Positions 7,086-10,346 of a DNA stretch of 10,346 nt are shown here, one piece after another. Every line of letters starts with the position of its first letter. Positions within the stretch are counted from its first letter, which is position 1. The stretch covers positions 1 through 10,346 of the forward strand of contig PMCR01000229.1 of the NCBI GenBank assembly GCA_003155465.1, given 5' to 3'. A program made the translations under genes and the position numbers. Under the pieces are notes generated by a model. That model did no database searches and was not told where the DNA came from. It saw only the letters and a list, made by a program, of their open reading frames with translations. The DNA comes from Myxococcales bacterium. Lineage in GTDB: Bacteria > Myxococcota > Polyangia > Fen-1088.

Positions 7086-7589
7086 ATGGGAACCAGGGGC
7101 CGCGAGATCGTCGGAATGGACGTCGAGCATCTGCTCAAGTTGCTCAACCAGGCGTACGCGAGCGAGTGGCTCGCCTATTACCAGTACTGGCTGGGCGCCA
7201 AGCTCATCAAGGGTCCGATGAAGGACGCAGTCGCGGCTGAGCTTACCCTGCACGCAACCGAGGAACTCAACCACGCGGTCCTGGTTTCAAACCGCATCAT
7301 CCAGCTCGGCGGCACGCCCGTGCTTTCGCCCCAGGGCTGGGGCGCGGTCAGCCCGTGCAAGTACGACGCACCCGCGGACCCCTACGTGGCCGTGCTGCTG
7401 GACCAGAACATTGCCGGCGAGCAGTGTGCCATAACGACCTACAAGGGGCTGATGGACGCCACCAAAGACAAGGACATGGTGACCTACAACATGGCGCTCA
7501 CCATCCTTGAGCAGGAGGTCGAGCACGAGGAGGATCTGCAGAGCCTGCGCGAGGACCTTGACCTGATGGTCCGCCGAGGCAGCAAGTAG
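7086..7589 (+). CDS. Ferritin-like di-iron protein, probable Dps-like (thioferritin) type
   Basis: A 167-residue four-helix-bundle protein with the full set of ferritin-like di-iron ligands: E27 (helix A, YASEWLAYY), E60-x-x-H63 (helix B, TEELNHA), E112 (helix C, AGEQC) and E144-x-x-H147 (helix D, EQEVEHEED). Such proteins oxidise iron(II) with peroxide or oxygen and may store iron or protect DNA. C91 (in VSPCKYD) and C114 (two residues after E112) are spaced much like the conserved cysteine pair of Dps-like DPSL proteins. That assignment rests on memory of the family and needs an alignment; a plain bacterioferritin or rubrerythrin-like protein is the alternative. GGAGG lies 5 bases before the ATG. 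A later ATG at 7116 has no such site. It is the third gene of the sulfur operon, and it is followed at once by a broken dioxygenase gene. Confidence 0.83.
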   Translation: MGTRGREIVGMDVEHLLKLLNQAYASEWLAYYQYWLGAKLIKGPMKDAVAAELTLHATEELNHAVLVSNRIIQLGGTPVLSPQGWGAVSPCKYDAPADPYVAVLLDQNIAGEQCAITTYKGLMDATKDKDMVTYNMALTILEQEVEHEEDLQSLREDLDLMVRRGSK

Positions 7590-7591
7590 GC

Positions 7592-7936
7592 CTACTGCAA
7601 CGTGCGGTTCAGCCGCGCCACCTAGTAACCCTGCTCGCCGGCAGCGGCTTCATCACGCACAACATGCGGTACGCGTTCCGCCCGGGCATCCCCCAATGGG
7701 CGAAGGAATTCGACGCTTGGGCAGCCGAGGCGCTCTTGCGTTTCGACGTGGACGCGTTGCTGAATTTCCAAGCCCGCGCCCCGGCGGCCCAGATGGCGCT
7801 TCCGACCTGGGAGCACTATGCGCCCCTACTGGTGGCTGCCGGAGCGGTCGGCAACCAGCCACCCACGACGACGTTCGCCATCACCGGCTTCTGGCTGGAG
7901 GGGGCGTTCACCAAGCGATCGGTCCAGTTCGACTGA
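7592..7936 (+). pseudogene. C-terminal remnant of a LigB-family (4,5-DOPA-type) extradiol dioxygenase
   Basis: The readable frame encodes about 115 residues that match only the end of class III extradiol dioxygenases such as YgiD: LLAGSGFITHNMR, EFDAWAAEAL, ARAPAAQMALPTWEHYAPLLVAAGA and a C-terminal GFWLEGAFTKRSVQFD. Family members are about 260-290 residues long, so roughly the first 60% is missing, including the N-terminal metal-binding part. Homology appears to begin about 20 bases after the ferritin stop at 7589, and the frame is closed by TGA at 7559-7561. An internal ATG at 7664 has no ribosome-binding site and starts inside the conserved HNMR motif. It is therefore a decayed gene, probably cut by a deletion or by arrival of the upstream operon. 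A short translated fragment would not be expected to be active. Confidence 0.75.
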
Positions 7937-8010
7937 CAGGACGAACCCTGTGTGGCTCCGACTGTCCGGGAATCCTGGGCAACTCGGCATGGCTGCCGTA
8001 GAAGAACTCG

Positions 8011-9642
8011 ATGCAGAGCAGTGAGCTATCGACATCGAAGCCGCAAGCGGCGGCGGGCCTGTCGCTGCGCACCCTTGGGATGGTCTTCTGCCTGGCCCTG
8101 GCGCTGCGCCTGGCGCACGTGCTGGCCATGACCGGAAGCCCCTACTTCGACAACCCCATCGTCGACGCCGGCACCTACGAGAATCTGGCGACCTCGATCG
8201 CGGCCGGCCGTGGCCACCCCGAGACCGTGTTCTGGCACCCACCGGGCTATCCATATTTCCTCGGACTGATTTGGTTTGGGTTGGGCAAGTCGTTTCTCGG
8301 GGCGCGCCTTGTGCAGGCCCTGCTCGGCGCGCTGACGGTCGCGCTGACCGCCCGCATCGGGTCGCGGGTATTCGGCCCGCGTGTGGGTCTGGCTGCTGGT
8401 CTGGCGGCAGCCGGCTACGGCATGCTCATCTACTTCGACGGCGAGTTGTTGCCACCCACGCTGGCGGTCTTTCTTCTTCTGCTCGCGGTGGAGATCGTGC
8501 TCTCGAGCCGCGACCACCCCAGCCGCTGGCACTGGCTCGCCGCCGGGGCGGCGGGCGGCCTGGCGGCCACCGTAGTCGCCACCTTGCTCACGGTGCCGCT
8601 GGTCATCGCCGGCTTCGCCCGTCGCAAGGCGGGCTGGGTGTTGCTGGGTGCGGCCCTGGCCGTCGCGCCCGTCACACTCCGCAACGCCGTGCGCGGCCAC
8701 GAGTTCGTTCTCATCTCGGGCAATGGCGGGACGAACTTCTGGATCGGCAACAATCCGCAGTACCAGAAGATGGTCGACCTGCGGCCGGACGCGGATTGGA
8801 GACGCCTGGTAGGGGAGCCAAGCCGCGCGGGTATTCGGGGCATGGCCAATTCGTCGCGCTACTTCGTGAACAAGGCGTTGGCGTGGGGGGCGCACAATCC
8901 ACTCGCCTTCGTGCGCCTGCAATTGCACAAGTTGCGCCTGTTTGTCGGCGGCGACGAAATCTACCGCAATCACGCCATCTATCCCGCACGCATTGATTCG
9001 CCCGTGCTGCGGGCGCTGCTGTGGAAATTCCCCGGCCTGGCGTTCCCCTTCGGCCTGCTCTTGCCTCTGTCGGCGCTGGGACTGTGGGTTGGGGCACGCC
9101 GCGCGCGCCTGCTGGCAGCGCTTACTGCGGCGCTGTCATTGTCCGTCGTCGCGTTCTTCGTCACCGCGCGCTACCGCGTGGTGATCGTTCCCTTTCTCCT
9201 CGTATTCGCCAGTCAGGCCGTCGCATGGCTCGTCGGCCAGCCCTTGCGACGGCCACGCCTGATCGCCGCCGTGGCCGTTGCCGCGCTCTTTCTCGTCGCC
9301 AACCTGGGCCAAGGCCGCATGCCCAGCCAGATGAACGCCGACGCCGAGTACAGCCTCGCCGTCAAACTGGGCGAAAAGGGCCAGCTCAAGCAGGCCGCCA
9401 CGCTGTTTGAATCGGCAGTGGCCAGCAAGCCCGACTATGCAGAGGCGTGGCTGAATCTCAGCGTGTGCTACGACGCCTTCGGTCGGCATGAGGATGCGCG
9501 CCAGGCCTTTGCGCGCGCCTTCGCCCTTGACCGCGAAGCCACGATCCTTGGAGTGCGCGACTTCCTCTCGAACGGAAAGCAGGAGGCGGCCCAGGACCTG
9601 CTTGGCCACCTGGCCGCCATGCGCGCCACGCGCGCCGAATGA
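8011..9642 (+). CDS. GT-C membrane glycosyltransferase (family 39-like) with C-terminal TPRs
   Basis: A 543-residue inner-membrane protein. A first membrane helix at about residues 21-40 is followed by an outer loop with D52 (NPIVDAGTYENLA) and HPPGYPYFLGL (76-86). This is the layout of GT-39/ArnT/PMT-type enzymes, where an early acidic residue is catalytic and the donor is a polyprenyl-phosphate sugar. Several further helices follow (about 97-115, 122-141, 148-165, 174-201, 207-222, 343-361, 366-384, 388-408, 417-432). FFVTARYRVVIVPFLLVFA is a common late motif. From about residue 444, two TPR-like repeats (YSLAVKLGEKGQLKQAATLF; AEAWLNLSVCYDAFGRHEDA) form a soluble tail that could bind partners. 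The acceptor (lipid, glycan or protein) is unknown. The ribosome-binding site is weak (GAAGAA). It is separated from the dioxygenase remnant by 74 bases. Confidence 0.8.
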   Translation: MQSSELSTSKPQAAAGLSLRTLGMVFCLALALRLAHVLAMTGSPYFDNPIVDAGTYENLATSIAAGRGHPETVFWHPPGYPYFLGLIWFGLGKSFLGARLVQALLGALTVALTARIGSRVFGPRVGLAAGLAAAGYGMLIYFDGELLPPTLAVFLLLLAVEIVLSSRDHPSRWHWLAAGAAGGLAATVVATLLTVPLVIAGFARRKAGWVLLGAALAVAPVTLRNAVRGHEFVLISGNGGTNFWIGNNPQYQKMVDLRPDADWRRLVGEPSRAGIRGMANSSRYFVNKALAWGAHNPLAFVRLQLHKLRLFVGGDEIYRNHAIYPARIDSPVLRALLWKFPGLAFPFGLLLPLSALGLWVGARRARLLAALTAALSLSVVAFFVTARYRVVIVPFLLVFASQAVAWLVGQPLRRPRLIAAVAVAALFLVANLGQGRMPSQMNADAEYSLAVKLGEKGQLKQAATLFESAVASKPDYAEAWLNLSVCYDAFGRHEDARQAFARAFALDREATILGVRDFLSNGKQEAAQDLLGHLAAMRATRAE

Positions 9643-9781
9643 TTAAGTGCCAGCGGTGAAAACTGCTTGCCACCGTTCGGGTTAAGACATATCTATATGC
9701 TTGCTGTCGCGCTGAGGCATTTTGGGCAGCGCGCGCAGATTCGAGTGGGCTAAGGTGCCATCCAACAAAGGAGGAGCGCAC
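9643..9781 (+). promoter_or_regulatory. Promoter region of the IPT/TIG lipoprotein gene
   Basis: A 139-base gap. A candidate promoter is TTGCCA (9667-9672), 17 bases, then TATCTA (9690-9695) in an AT-rich patch that is unusual for this window (ACATATCTATATGC). CGGTG (9654-9658) and CACCG (9671-9675) can pair around a 12-base loop just after the glycosyltransferase stop. Without a T run this is a poor terminator. The change in base composition supports a separate transcription start for the lipoprotein. Confidence 0.4.
9767..9774 (+). promoter_or_regulatory. Strong ribosome-binding site of the lipoprotein gene; decides the start
   Basis: AAAGGAGG, a near-perfect anti-16S complement, lies 7 bases before the ATG at 9782. 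It fixes that start against an in-frame upstream ATG at 9722, which would place 20 polar residues before the signal peptide. It is among the strongest ribosome-binding sites in the window. Confidence 0.75.
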
Positions 9782-10180
9782 ATGAAACGCTTCTTGGAGC
9801 TGTCATTGGCTGTTCTGGTGCTGACATTCCTGGCAGCGTGCGATGAGACCAGTCTCCGCATTGATCGGGTGGAGCCGGCCGAAGGCATCACCGCGGGTGG
9901 TGATCAGGTTAACATCATCGCGGCAGGGCTGCAGCCAGGCAAGACCGGGGTCCGTGTTGCATTCGGCAGGCACGTGTCCGAGCAGGTTGTCATCTCGTCC
10001 AAAGACACAATCAACCTCGTCACCCCGAGCGGGGACAAGGGGCCGGTGGACGTGGTTCTGGACTTCGACGATGGGCAGCGCTTCAAGATCGCAGGGGGCT
10101 TCCGCTACGTCGACCCGAAGGAGACCGAGGACCTGCGCAAGATGTTCTTCAACAGATCGAAGGGTACTGATAGAAGGTAG
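9782..10180 (+). CDS. Small IPT/TIG-domain lipoprotein
   Basis: A 132-residue exported lipoprotein of unknown role. Residues 1-19 are a signal peptide (MKR, then a hydrophobic stretch) ending in the lipobox LAAC, with lipidation expected at C20. Residues about 24-112 form one IPT/TIG immunoglobulin-like fold (IDRVEPAEGITAGGDQVNI, then VVISSKDTINLVTPSGDKGP and a closing GGFRYVDP). Such domains are common in surface-protein binding modules of deltaproteobacteria and usually occur in larger proteins. The charged tail (KETEDLRKMFFNRSKGTDRR) may be unstructured. Aspartate at the +2 position (C-D) is the inner-membrane retention signal in E. coli; whether that rule holds here is not known. It has its own promoter region and strong ribosome-binding site. 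It ends with TAG. Confidence 0.82.
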   Translation: MKRFLELSLAVLVLTFLAACDETSLRIDRVEPAEGITAGGDQVNIIAAGLQPGKTGVRVAFGRHVSEQVVISSKDTINLVTPSGDKGPVDVVLDFDDGQRFKIAGGFRYVDPKETEDLRKMFFNRSKGTDRR

Positions 10181-10344
10181 CCCCTGATTCGCTGCAACTC
10201 TTCAAGCACTTCCGCGCAATTCTACCGGGTCACTGGCCACTCTGTCTTGATCTACTTGATCCATTGCGCGATCAGCGTCTTGGGGGCGGGGCGCGGGTGA
10301 CGACGACTTCGTAGACCCTCGAGGGCGCGGGAGATTGAGGGTTG
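10181..10344 (-). pseudogene. Possible decayed coding remnant, minus strand, two internal TAG codons
   Basis: The minus-strand frame starting at 10344 reads protein-like sequence (PKTLIAQWIK, stop, IKTEWPVTR, stop, NCAEVLEELQRIRGY), with TAG at 10254-10252 and 10224-10222. The pieces look like one amphipathic, helix-rich domain, such as part of a transposase or DNA-binding protein, but I do not recognise the family. TAG ends at least four intact genes here, so it is not read as an amino acid. A C-rich run (GCCCCGCCCCC) upstream could also hide a frameshift. I see no intact gene or terminator in these last 166 bases. Confidence 0.3.
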
Positions 10345-10346
10345 CT

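Noticed and set aside
6270..7274. A long open frame on the minus strand (334 codons) antisense to cysteine synthase and the ferritin-like gene.
   Set aside because: It lies across two firm genes, has no recognisable domain, and is the open mirror frame expected in GC-rich coding DNA.
8026..8973. A minus-strand open frame (315 codons) antisense to the glycosyltransferase.
   Set aside because: Its composition (many R, Q, G, H) is typical of a shadow frame, and the plus-strand gene has clear motifs and membrane helices.
10181..10346. TAG reassigned to an amino acid, to rescue the interrupted frame.
   Set aside because: TAG ends the regulator, cysteine synthase, ferritin-like and lipoprotein genes at the expected lengths.

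Overview
The window is GC-rich bacterial chromosome from a Gram-negative bacterium. The organism is probably deltaproteobacteria-like (Myxococcota, Desulfobacterota or a relative). This rests on the HemY-type protoporphyrinogen oxidase, a SprT/DUF2786 protein, a topoisomerase III and a small IPT/TIG lipoprotein with a type II signal peptide. It is an inference from gene content, not a measured placement. TAG, TGA and other stops are used normally, so the standard bacterial code applies. I see no tRNA, rRNA, CRISPR array or intact insertion sequence.

Left part, all on the minus strand and read from right to left: a BioC-like SAM-dependent methyltransferase (3769-2891), a HemY-type protoporphyrinogen oxidase (2799-1420), a SprT-like zinc metalloprotease fused to DUF2786 (1423-371), and the first 82 codons of DNA topoisomerase III (248 to beyond the left edge). 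The oxidase and the SprT-like gene overlap by 4 bases, so their translation is probably coupled. The four genes look like one co-directional block that mixes heme biosynthesis with DNA maintenance.

Middle part, plus strand: a cupin-type XRE regulator (3964-4620), related by architecture to the sulfur-utilisation regulator SutR, precedes O-acetylhomoserine sulfhydrylase (4754-6043), cysteine synthase (6087-7043) and a ferritin-like di-iron protein (7086-7589). The ferritin-like protein carries the four-helix ferroxidase ligands plus two cysteines spaced as in the Dps-like 'thioferritin' (DPSL) group. The three structural genes are 42-43 bases apart and read as one operon. They fix sulfide into homocysteine and cysteine and are linked to an iron/peroxide-handling protein. 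The 133-base gap before the operon holds a 20-base inverted repeat at the predicted transcription start and a repeated CTTGACAGCC word. One half-site word recurs in front of the regulator's own gene, so the regulator probably controls both. The regulator's start has no ribosome-binding site and sits where a transcript from an extended -10 would begin, suggesting leaderless expression.

Right part, plus strand: a 5'-truncated remnant of a LigB-type (4,5-DOPA-type) extradiol dioxygenase (7592-7936) abuts the ferritin gene. Next are a GT-C (family 39-like) membrane glycosyltransferase with C-terminal TPRs (8011-9642) and a one-domain IPT/TIG lipoprotein (9782-10180). The last 166 bases hold no intact gene. 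A minus-strand frame there looks protein-like but is broken by two TAG codons.

The most interesting unit is the regulator plus metY-cysK-thioferritin operon. I did not find a wholly new defence or mobile system.
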